From DASQJJ01 sp964598355 (GTDB lineage: Bacteria; Patescibacteriota; Microgenomatia; Levybacterales; UBA12049), in the NCBI GenBank assembly GCA_964598355.1, contig CAZRBN010000025.1, positions 1 through 16,983 on the forward strand: DNA of 16,983 nt. The letters are read 5' to 3'. Below the pieces are notes generated by a model. It was given only the letters and a program-made list of their open reading frames with translations. It was not told the DNA's origin and ran no database searches. The translations under genes were made by a program, and so were the position numbers. The stretch's first letter is position 1. The number at the start of each line of letters is the position of its first letter. Positions 6,610-11,835 of this stretch are shown here, in pieces.

Positions 6610-6812
6610 CTTTCCATACCACTTTGTACATCCTTTCTCTCAGGTAAAAATATGTTTTGTCATCCAGAATTTTTACTCGCAGTTGTTTTATGATCTTTTC
6701 CTCTTTTCATTCTTTTTTCTAGAATTATCACTTCTGTCCAATATAACAAGCATAGGTTTATGAATTGCGTCACAAAGTATCTTCTCCGTCGTTTTATAGA
6801 GAGAAAGGATAT
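6610..6812. other. AT-rich intergenic region before the LapA-domain gene
   Basis: This gap is T-rich on the plus strand. The one clear structure is an inverted repeat GTAAAAAT (6644-6651) and ATTTTTAC (6669-6676). A TATAAC box occurs at 6742-6747, but I find no fitting -35. GAAAGGAT at 6803-6810 is the ribosome-binding site of the next gene. Confidence 0.35.
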
Positions 6813-7217
6813 ATGGCATCACTCATACTGCTTATCATTTTCAGTCTCGGTGTAGCTTACTTCGCAACTCAAAACACCGGAAGTGTTCATATTCTTTTTG
6901 GAGGTTATCTTATGAATAACATTCCTCTTTATATGGTTGTTGTTGGATCACTGCTTCTTGGTATTTTTATCAGTTGGCTTATTAGTTTTGTTAATACGTT
7001 TTCAACCTTTTTTACTCTCCATGGAAAAGATGCTGAGTTAAAAAAATCATATGAAACTATTACAAAACTGCAAGAGCGAAATCGTGAATTGGAAATGGAC
7101 ATTGCACACCTAGAAGGAGAAAAAAATATCCCAATAGAAAAAGAAAACGAAGAGATTGTTTCTCAACCTTCATTACTTCACCATATGAAACGGAATTTTG
7201 GTTTAGCTCCGAGATAA
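6813..7217 (+). CDS. LapA-domain (DUF1049) membrane protein
   Basis: A 134-residue protein starting MASLILLIIFSLGVAYFATQNTGSVHILFGGY: a first membrane helix at about 1-19, then the 'QN...V.I.F.....' strand typical of the LapA/DUF1049 family, then a second helix at about 36-60 (IPLYMVVVGSLLLGIFISWL). A charged coiled-coil follows at about 70-110 (KKSYETITKLQERNRELEMDIAHLEGEKN) and a basic tail. Gram-negative LapA works with LapB in lipopolysaccharide assembly control; in organisms without LPS the role of these proteins is unknown. ATG 6813 has GAAAGGAT just upstream and is preferred over an in-frame TTG at 6765. Confidence 0.75.
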   Translation: MASLILLIIFSLGVAYFATQNTGSVHILFGGYLMNNIPLYMVVVGSLLLGIFISWLISFVNTFSTFFTLHGKDAELKKSYETITKLQERNRELEMDIAHLEGEKNIPIEKENEEIVSQPSLLHHMKRNFGLAPR

Positions 7218-7266
7218 AAAGAATAGTATTCGTAAAACTCTTACAGAAGGTGCTTTGCTATATGCC

Positions 7267-7296
7267 TTGACAGGAATATTCCTCATATAGTATATT
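7267..7296 (+). promoter_or_regulatory. leaderless promoter of the arsR-like gene
   Basis: A perfect TTGACA at 7267-7272, an 18-base spacer, TATATT at 7291-7296, then six bases and ATG 7303. Transcription should begin at the start codon. The spacer contains a perfect palindrome (7272-7283). Confidence 0.65.
7272..7283. promoter_or_regulatory. candidate ArsR operator
   Basis: AGGAATATTCCT is a perfect 12-base palindrome placed between the -35 and -10 boxes of the arsR-like promoter. A dimeric winged-helix repressor bound here would block RNA polymerase, giving autorepression. This is inferred from position and symmetry; no other copy was noticed in the window. Confidence 0.5.
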
Positions 7297-7302
7297 CAAA
7301 TT

Positions 7303-7665
7303 ATGAACCCTTCAATGTTTGGCACACTCGCCGAACCCAATAGATTACATATTGTTGAATTACTGCGCAATGGTCCCAAACCAGTTAATGAAATTGTTAC
7401 TAGACTTCATCTCAATCAGCCACAAGTGAGTAAACACCTTAAAGTCCTTGCCGATGCAGGTGTTGTTGAAGTAACTCCACTTGCACAACAGCGCGTCTAT
7501 ATGCTCAAGCTCCAGCCGTTTAAAGAATTAGATGCATGGCTTGAAAAATATCGCTCGCTTTGGAATGCTAGGTTTGAGAGATTGGATACATTACTGGGCA
7601 AAGAAAAAGACCATCCTTCTCATAACGCTTCGGATGGCAAGAAGGTAGTGAAAAAAAGGAAATAA
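7303..7665 (+). CDS. ArsR/SmtB-type winged-helix transcriptional regulator
   Basis: A 120-residue repressor. It opens with MFGTLAEPNRLHIVELLRNGPKPVNEI, the ArsR 'lanptRl.Il..L..gp..v.ei' start, then the recognition-helix region LHLNQPQVSKHLKVLADAGVVEV at about 36-58 and the wing (LAQQRVYML). The C-terminal helix WLEKYRSLWNARFERLDTLL is typical of the subgroup that is encoded next to SRPBCC genes. There is no Cys at all, so the classical thiolate metal site of ArsR/SmtB is missing; the signal is probably not a soft metal. A Lys-rich tail (KKVVKKRK) ends the protein. It heads a run containing a membrane protein, two SRPBCC genes and a VOC gene, which it probably controls. Confidence 0.88.
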   Translation: MNPSMFGTLAEPNRLHIVELLRNGPKPVNEIVTRLHLNQPQVSKHLKVLADAGVVEVTPLAQQRVYMLKLQPFKELDAWLEKYRSLWNARFERLDTLLGKEKDHPSHNASDGKKVVKKRK

Positions 7666-7669
7666 TTAT

Positions 7670-8095
7670 ATGTTAAAAACTATTGGAGCAATTATTGCAG
7701 GATTTGTCACTGTTTTTATTTTGAGTGTTATCACTGATTTTATTTTAGAAAGTTTGCATATTTTTCCGCCAATAAATAACGCTGCTGGATATACCTGGTG
7801 GATGCTTCTTATCGCTCTTATCTATAGAAGTGTTTATGCAGTGTTAGGTGGATATATTATCGCATGGTTTTCGTCAAAAAAACCAATGCGAAGTGTATGG
7901 ATTCTTGCAAGTATTGGATTTATTTTTGCAACACTTGGTCTATTGGCAAATTTAGATACGCCAGTACTTTGGTATCCAGTTTTATTAGTCGTTTTTACCA
8001 TTCCCAGTGTGTGGGTTGGAGGTAAATTACAGGTAAAAAATGTCATCCTGAACTTGATGCAGGATCTTATTTGTAGAATGAGGTTCTTCAGTTAA
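7670..8095 (+). CDS. four-helix membrane protein with repeat-derived C-terminus
   Basis: A 141-residue hydrophobic protein starting four bases after the arsR stop, with AAGGA upstream. Membrane segments lie at about residues 5-25, 43-66, 74-94 and 98-116. Short conserved-looking features are GAIIAGFVTVFILSV and YAVLGGYIIAWF. It is similar in style to small uncharacterised membrane proteins that accompany ArsR/SRPBCC genes, but I cannot name a family. Residues from about 124 to the end (NVILNLMQDL and beyond) are encoded by the left part of a 102-base inverted-repeat element that starts at 8041, so the original stop has probably been lost and the tail is acquired. Expected in the cytoplasmic membrane. 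Confidence 0.7.
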   Translation: MLKTIGAIIAGFVTVFILSVITDFILESLHIFPPINNAAGYTWWMLLIALIYRSVYAVLGGYIIAWFSSKKPMRSVWILASIGFIFATLGLLANLDTPVLWYPVLLVVFTIPSVWVGGKLQVKNVILNLMQDLICRMRFFS

Positions 8096-8142
8096 AGCTT
8101 CAGAACAGGGAAACTGGATTCCTGATCAGGTCGGGAATGACA
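8041..8142. repeat. 102-base inverted-repeat element (MITE- or BIME-like)
   Basis: The element begins TGTCATCCTGAACTTGAT and ends with the inverted arm, whose reverse complement begins TGTCATTCCCGACCTGAT. The two ends are therefore imperfect inverted repeats framed by TGTCAT and ATGACA. The centre contains GTTCT and AGAAC in inverted order and CTTCAG twice in direct order. It spans the end of the membrane protein gene and stops six bases before the next extended Shine-Dalgarno. No transposase is encoded. Confidence 0.65.
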
Positions 8143-8147
8143 AAATG

Positions 8148-8160
8148 AAAGGAGGTGATA
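8148..8160 (+). promoter_or_regulatory. full-consensus extended Shine-Dalgarno, copy 3
   Basis: AAAGGAGGTGATA matches the complement of the 16S rRNA 3' end over at least 12 bases, and fixes ATG 8165. Confidence 0.8.
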
Positions 8161-8164
8161 GAGG

Positions 8165-8668
8165 ATGGAAAATAAAAAAATAGTTATCGAAAGAGTTTTT
8201 GATGCACCACGAGAAAAGGTGTGGCACGCATGGACTACTCCTGAAGTAGTGAAACAATGGTGGGGCCCAGAAGGTTTTAGTGCACCATCTATTCAGATAG
8301 ACTTTAAGGTTGGTGGAAAGTATGTGTATGCTATGCATGGTCCAGAAGGGTCTGAATGGGATAAGGATATGTATAATGCAGGAGTCTTTAAAGAAATTGT
8401 CCCAATGGAGAGACTTGTTGTGACAGATTATTTCTCAGACGAGAATGGAAATAAAATCGATCCAGTTGCATACGGTCAAAGTGAGGATATGCCGGATGAA
8501 ATGCATGTAACTGTTTTGTTTGAAGATGTTGAAGGAGGCAAAACAAAACTTTCTCTTATCTATTCAGCTGACTCAGAGGCAATGTATGAGGCTCTGATAA
8601 AGAGTGGCATGCAGGAAGGATGGAGTACGTCTTTGGATAAATTGGCAGAGACACTGAAAAGTATTTAG
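8165..8668 (+). CDS. SRPBCC (AHSA1-like) family protein
   Basis: A 167-residue START/AHSA1-fold protein. It begins with a strand IVIERVFDAPREKVWHAWTTPEVVKQWWGPEGFS, the near-invariant opening of the family ('r.fdAp...vw.aWt.pe.l..WwgP.gf'). It continues DFKVGGKYVYAMHGPEG, then FKEIVPMERLVVTDYFSDENG, VTVLFEDVEGGKTKLSL and a final long helix GMQEGWSTSLDKLAETL, which closes the hydrophobic ligand cavity. The ligand is unknown; family members bind lipids, polyketides or other hydrophobic molecules. The gene lies in the arsR run; ArsR-SRPBCC pairs are common in bacteria. A second SRPBCC gene is at 9310. Confidence 0.9.
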   Translation: MENKKIVIERVFDAPREKVWHAWTTPEVVKQWWGPEGFSAPSIQIDFKVGGKYVYAMHGPEGSEWDKDMYNAGVFKEIVPMERLVVTDYFSDENGNKIDPVAYGQSEDMPDEMHVTVLFEDVEGGKTKLSLIYSADSEAMYEALIKSGMQEGWSTSLDKLAETLKSI

Positions 8669-8716
8669 TATAGAAGAGGCACTTTTACTCTTATACATAC
8701 TATTTCTTAACTATTG

Positions 8717-8730
8717 GAGAGGGGGTGAAA
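8717..8730 (+). promoter_or_regulatory. extended Shine-Dalgarno, variant copy
   Basis: GAGAGGGGGTGAAA precedes ATG 8734 by three bases, with the GGGGGTGAAA core identical to the copies at 5738, 6206 and 9296. Confidence 0.75.
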
Positions 8731-8733
8731 TAA

Positions 8734-9231
8734 ATGGCAAACATACAAAAAATAACACCATTTTTATGGTTTGATAATAATGCTGAAGAAGCAATGAATT
8801 TTTATATTGATACGTTTGGAAATGGAAAAATTCTTAGCGTAACTCGATATGACGAAGCAGGATCAAAAGTCTCTGGCATGCCAGAAGGCAGTGTAATGGT
8901 TGGAGAATTTGAACTCTTTGGACAATACTTTTCTGCACTCAATGGTGGTCCTGTTTTCAAATTCAACGAATCAATTTCTTTTGCTGTTAACTGTGAAACA
9001 CAAGAAGAAGTTGATAGGTATTGGGAGAAGCTTTCAGCAAATCCAAAGGCTGAGCAATGTGGTTGGCTTAAGGACAAATTTGGACTGTCTTGGCAAATTG
9101 TTCCAAAACAGCTTGGAGAATTGTTGAATGATCCTAATCCACAAAAGTCACAGGCTGTGATGCAAGCTATGCTTCAAATGAAAAAAATTGACATTGCAAA
9201 ATTGCAGGAAGCATACGACAAGGCAAAATAG
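8734..9231 (+). CDS. PhnB-like VOC-family protein
   Basis: A 165-residue VOC protein of the PhnB type: ITPFLWFDNNAEEAMNFYIDTFGNGKI at the start, VMVGEFELFGQYFSALNGGP in the middle (the 'G..F.aLnGGP' motif typical of the group), then ISFAVNCETQEEVDRYWEKLSA, QCGWLKDKFGLSWQIVP and a C-terminal extension of about 40 residues rich in charged and Gln residues. The full length and extension match the usual 150-165-residue members annotated as 3-demethylubiquinone-9 3-methyltransferase family, though methyltransfer is not implied. It lies between the two SRPBCC genes, 65 bases after the first, and is probably co-transcribed with them. A related but shorter paralogue is at 5756. Confidence 0.9.
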   Translation: MANIQKITPFLWFDNNAEEAMNFYIDTFGNGKILSVTRYDEAGSKVSGMPEGSVMVGEFELFGQYFSALNGGPVFKFNESISFAVNCETQEEVDRYWEKLSANPKAEQCGWLKDKFGLSWQIVPKQLGELLNDPNPQKSQAVMQAMLQMKKIDIAKLQEAYDKAK

Positions 9232-9294
9232 TAGCAAGTAGCTGATAGTTTGTAGATTGTGCTAACTACTACTTACTACTAGTTACCATCTACT
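9230..9294. repeat. TAGY-rich inverted repeat
   Basis: The 65 bases between the VOC stop and the next Shine-Dalgarno are built from AGTAG and CTACT-like units. The left arm begins AGTAGCAAGTAGCTGATAGT; aligned to the reverse complement of the right arm, 18 of the first 26 positions match. It could fold into a long imperfect hairpin and looks like a dispersed repeat, but I see only one copy here. Confidence 0.45.
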
Positions 9295-9295
9295 G

Positions 9296-9308
9296 AAAGG
9301 GGGTGAAA
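9296..9308 (+). promoter_or_regulatory. extended Shine-Dalgarno, copy 4
   Basis: AAAGGGGGTGAAA, identical to the copies at 5738 and 6206, one base before ATG 9310. Confidence 0.75.
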
Positions 9309-9309
9309 T

Positions 9310-9789
9310 ATGAATCAAACAAAAATAACAGCAGAAAAAGGAAAGCAGGAAATTTGGATTGAGCGGGAATTCGATGCACCAAGAGAATTGGTTTTCAAAG
9401 TAACGACTGATCCAGAATTCATTTCTCAGTGGTGGGGACCAAGAGAGTTTACCACTGAAATTGATAAAGCAGATGTCCGATCGGGCGGTGAGTGGCGCTA
9501 TGTCCATCATGCAAATGGTATGGATACTGGATTTCATGGTGTATATCATGAAGTATTAGCTCCTGAGCGGGTTATCGATACCTTTGAATGGGAAGGCTTA
9601 CCGGAAAAAGGGCATGTAATTCTTGAGACTGCAAGGTATGAAGAATTGCCTGGGGATCGGACGAAATTAACCATTCAACAAGTTTTCCAGACCGTTCAAG
9701 ACCGTGATGGTATGGTTGCCTCAGGTCAGGAAAAAGGACTTAGAGAGTCACACGAAAGACTTGATGAACTGTTGGCAAAAATGAAATAA
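9310..9789 (+). CDS. SRPBCC (AHSA1-like) family protein
   Basis: A 159-residue START/AHSA1-fold protein paralogous to the one at 8165. After a short lead it has IWIEREFDAPRELVFKVTTDPEFISQWWGPREFT, then VRSGGEWRYVHHANGMDTGFHGVYHEVLAPERVIDTFEWEGLPEKGH, matching the family's 'G..w.f......G..y.f.G.y.ei.pperiv.tf.' block, and then the closing helix (KGLRESHERLDELLAKMK). It differs from its neighbour in loop lengths and in the second strand, so duplication was old or the two arrived separately. It is the last gene before a strong perfect hairpin at 9806-9839, suggesting that the arsR run ends here. The bound ligand is unknown. Confidence 0.9.
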   Translation: MNQTKITAEKGKQEIWIEREFDAPRELVFKVTTDPEFISQWWGPREFTTEIDKADVRSGGEWRYVHHANGMDTGFHGVYHEVLAPERVIDTFEWEGLPEKGHVILETARYEELPGDRTKLTIQQVFQTVQDRDGMVASGQEKGLRESHERLDELLAKMK

Positions 9790-9805
9790 ATATTTCATTA
9801 TTCCA

Positions 9806-9839
9806 CACACCCGATGTGTTATAACTCACATCGGGTGTG
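9806..9839. terminator. perfect 13-bp hairpin, possible terminator
   Basis: CACACCCGATGTG (9806-9818) and CACATCGGGTGTG (9827-9839) pair perfectly around an eight-base loop. It lies 17 bases after the SRPBCC stop. Downstream is AAAGAG rather than a T-tract, and the other strand also lacks one, so intrinsic termination is uncertain; an RNA-processing or protein-binding site is an alternative. Confidence 0.5.
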
Positions 9840-9852
9840 AAAGAGATATCTC

Positions 9853-9881
9853 TAGACAGAAGATTGAAAAGACGGTACTAT
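9853..9881 (+). promoter_or_regulatory. leaderless promoter of the DoxX-like gene
   Basis: TAGACA at 9853-9858, a 17-base spacer, TACTAT at 9876-9881, then six bases and ATG 9888, with no Shine-Dalgarno. It supports this ATG over an in-frame GTG at 9837 that lies inside the preceding hairpin. Confidence 0.45.
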
Positions 9882-9887
9882 ATTTCT

Positions 9888-10295
9888 ATGAGTACTCAGG
9901 AAAATAAAAAAGAACATGCAAAAAAGTTTATGTGGACAGGGAGGGTGATAAGTACGCTTGTTATCCTTTTTTTTATTCTTGACGCTGCAATTCACCTCAT
10001 GAATGTTCCTCCTGTTGTTGCAGCATCTGCTCAATTGGGACTTCCTTCTAGTATGGCGTTTACTATTGGGATAATTGAATGCGTTTGTATTATTCTCTAC
10101 ATTATTCCAAAAACATCGATGTTAGGTGCAATTTTATTAACAGGTTATTTGGGTGGTGCTGTTGCCATCAATCTTCGTGCCAACATGCCACTGTTTTCTA
10201 ACATATTATTTCCTGTCTATACAGGGATTTTTGTGTGGGGAGGACTTTTCTTTCGAGAAAACAGGCTCAGGTCTCTTATTCCTTTCAGAAGATGA
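9888..10295 (+). CDS. DoxX-like family membrane protein
   Basis: A 135-residue protein. A charged N-terminus (MSTQENKKEHAKK) is followed by four membrane helices at about residues 17-35, 46-68, 75-93 and 100-118. The run ISTLVILFFILDAAIHLMNVPPVVAASAQLGLPSSMAFTIGIIECVCIILYIIP with 'TGYLGGAVAINLR' in helix three closely follows the DoxX-like (DoxX_2) pattern, in which the 'lGyp....y.iGilelvgal...iP...lGa.lLtgylGGav..hlR' block is the signature. Function is generally unknown; a redox or detoxification role has been proposed for relatives. Its stop overlaps the start of the TPR gene (ATGA), so the two are translationally coupled. Confidence 0.85.
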   Translation: MSTQENKKEHAKKFMWTGRVISTLVILFFILDAAIHLMNVPPVVAASAQLGLPSSMAFTIGIIECVCIILYIIPKTSMLGAILLTGYLGGAVAINLRANMPLFSNILFPVYTGIFVWGGLFFRENRLRSLIPFRR

Positions 10296-10849
10296 AGATA
10301 AAAATACTAGTGTTTGTTATTGTCCTTGTATTACTCATAGGGGCTGCTAAAGCATATGGTCTTATTAATACTCCAGATAGGCAATGTTTAACTTTTCACA
10401 CAACAACTTCAAAGCAACCAACTCAACTGAAAACAGCACAAGATTTTTTTGCGTTAGGAAATTATCAATATGATATAGGTAATTGTTTACAGGCAATAGT
10501 CTCTTATACACAAGCAATACAACTTGATCCCAATTTTGCCGAGGCATACAATAATCGTGCCTACACATATATGCGACTTCGTAATTACAAAGATGCTTTA
10601 CTAGATTTAGATCAAGCAATTGCCATAAACCCACAATATGTTGAAGCACTTATGAATAGAGGAGACATTTATAATTATTATTATACAATTGATAAGCAGA
10701 AAGCACTTGCAGATTATCATAATGTGGTTGCACTTGGAAAAGAAAAAGACAAAAGTGGCAGCGTTTGTGGACACATAGCAATGGCTGAGACTAATGGTAT
10801 GATTCCTTTAGCTTTTTTAAAAGTTTTTACAAATACTACATGTAAATAA
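10292..10849 (+). CDS. membrane-anchored TPR protein
   Basis: A 185-residue protein starting at ATG 10292, which overlaps the TGA of the DoxX-like gene by four bases; an in-frame GTG at 10235 is rejected because it lies inside that gene. A hydrophobic segment at about 4-21 (ILVFVIVLVLLIGAAKA) is a signal peptide or anchor. About three tetratricopeptide repeats follow: residues ~47-80 (AQDFFALGNYQYDIGNCLQAIVSYTQAIQLDPN), ~81-114 (FAEAYNNRAYTYMRLRNYKDALLDLDQAIAINPQ) and ~115-149 (less regular). Canonical positions (Gly/Ala/Tyr, and DP/NP at repeat ends) are well kept. A C-terminal region with two Cys ends the protein. TPR units mediate protein contacts; the partner is unknown, possibly the DoxX-like protein. 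Confidence 0.82.
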   Translation: MKIKILVFVIVLVLLIGAAKAYGLINTPDRQCLTFHTTTSKQPTQLKTAQDFFALGNYQYDIGNCLQAIVSYTQAIQLDPNFAEAYNNRAYTYMRLRNYKDALLDLDQAIAINPQYVEALMNRGDIYNYYYTIDKQKALADYHNVVALGKEKDKSGSVCGHIAMAETNGMIPLAFLKVFTNTTCK

Positions 10850-11050
10850 TATGGATCAAAAAGTTTTTTTTATCTTAAAACACAATGTATGAGTGTCTTA
10901 GCAGTGGAACTGCTGCATGCAACCTTTCCACTCCCTTTTCTTCAGAAGTAGTCCTTCTTACATACAAGAATTTAGGTAAGTAACTTTCATTAATTCTTAC
11001 AGTTTTCTCATTCATTGTTTTAGAATTTCTGTTATGATATATATATAATT
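10850..11050. other. intergenic region with weak hairpins and an extended -10
   Basis: The gap contains AGCAGT-GGA-ACTGCT near 10900-10914, a short stem, and a run of eight Ts near 10865 without a stem before it. I see no tRNA or other RNA gene. The right end carries the promoter of the next gene. Confidence 0.3.
11030..11038 (+). promoter_or_regulatory. extended -10 promoter of the VOC pair
   Basis: TG (11030-11031), one base, then TATGAT at 11033-11038 make an extended -10 element. It ends 12 bases before ATG 11051, so the leader would be about six bases and carries no Shine-Dalgarno. No good -35 is seen, as is usual with extended -10 promoters. Confidence 0.4.
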
Positions 11051-11431
11051 ATGTTAAAGGATTCAAAAGCGTTTTCAGGTTTTTCAGTCAATGATCTGCA
11101 AAAGGCAAAAGAATTTTACAGAAATACATTGGGGCTGGAAGTAAAGGAAATGCCTGAAGGGTTGGAATTACACATTACTGGGAATAGAATATTTATTTAC
11201 CCAAAACCCAATCATATTCCTGCAACGTTTACTATTCTTAATTTTCCTGTAGACGATATTGACAAGGCAGTTGATGAGCTGACAAAAAAAGGTGTTGCAT
11301 TTGAGCATTATGAGGGGATGCATCAAGATGAAAAAGGTATTGCTCGAGGATTATCAGTACAAAGAGGACCAAGTATTGCCTGGTTCACAGATCCAGCAGG
11401 TAATATTTTATCGATTTTACAAGAAAAATAA
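11051..11431 (+). CDS. VOC-family protein, first of an adjacent pair
   Basis: A 126-residue VOC protein: FSGFSVNDLQKAKEFYRNTLGLEVKEMPEGLELHI at the start is the classic 'f...dl..a..FY...LGl.v' unit. The second half has FTILNFPVDDIDKAVDELTKKGVAFEHY and finishes IAWFTDPAGNILSILQE, in which 'W..DPaGN...l.q' is typical of the glyoxalase/dioxygenase-like group and supplies the last Glu. The substrate is unknown. It lies two bases before a second VOC gene, so the two are co-transcribed. Confidence 0.88.
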   Translation: MLKDSKAFSGFSVNDLQKAKEFYRNTLGLEVKEMPEGLELHITGNRIFIYPKPNHIPATFTILNFPVDDIDKAVDELTKKGVAFEHYEGMHQDEKGIARGLSVQRGPSIAWFTDPAGNILSILQEK

Positions 11432-11433
11432 CT

Positions 11434-11805
11434 ATGCTTAATTTTAATTCATTGCTGCTATTTTCTGAGCATTCAAAAGAACTTTCTGAATTTTACAAAG
11501 GTGTTTTTGCAAAAGATCCAGATTGGGATCAAGAAGGATACTTTGGCTTTATGGTTGGTAAAGGATTTATCACTATTGGACCTCATGATAAAGTCCACGG
11601 AAAAAATTCAAATCCTGAGAGAATGATGTTTAATTTCGAAACAGAAGATGTTAAAGGAGAATTTGAAAGAATAAAGGCACTTGGAGCCACAGTGGTTGCC
11701 GAACCATATCAACCAGGAGATGAATCAAGTGGATGGATTGCTACATTCGCAGATCCTGATAACAACTATTTTCAATTAATGTCTCCGTGGGAAAATAACA
11801 TGTAA
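11434..11805 (+). CDS. VOC-family protein, second of an adjacent pair
   Basis: A 123-residue VOC protein beginning MLNFNSLLLFSEHSKELSEFYKGVF. It continues DWDQEGYFGFMVGKGFITIGPHDKVHGKNSNPERMMFNFETEDVKGEFERIKALGATVVAEPY and ends ATFADPDNNYFQLMSP, the usual closing motif 'at..DPdGN.fqL...'. The conserved Gly of the closing motif is replaced by Asn (DPDNNYF). The start follows the previous stop by two bases and has no clear Shine-Dalgarno, implying translational coupling. VOC folds often work as dimers, so a heterodimer with the neighbour is possible. It converges on the iron permease gene, with 30 bases between the stops. Confidence 0.87.
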   Translation: MLNFNSLLLFSEHSKELSEFYKGVFAKDPDWDQEGYFGFMVGKGFITIGPHDKVHGKNSNPERMMFNFETEDVKGEFERIKALGATVVAEPYQPGDESSGWIATFADPDNNYFQLMSPWENNM

Positions 11806-11835
11806 TGTTACCTTATTCTTTTTGACTAACACACT

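Noticed and set aside
6765..6812. Upstream TTG start for the LapA-domain gene
   Set aside because: The added residues do not resemble the family and there is no ribosome-binding site, while GAAAGGAT is well placed for ATG 6813.
8041..8142. Complete insertion sequence
   Set aside because: There is no transposase frame within or beside the element; only the terminal inverted repeats are visible, so it is at most a non-autonomous element.
10235..10291. Upstream GTG start for the TPR gene
   Set aside because: It would overlap the DoxX-like gene by 61 bases and add a non-hydrophobic lead before an ideal signal-anchor; the ATGA overlap at 10292 is the natural start.
10850..11050. Possible tRNA or small RNA gene
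   Set aside because: No cloverleaf, T-loop GTTCGA-like sequence or acceptor stem was found by eye; only small stems are present.
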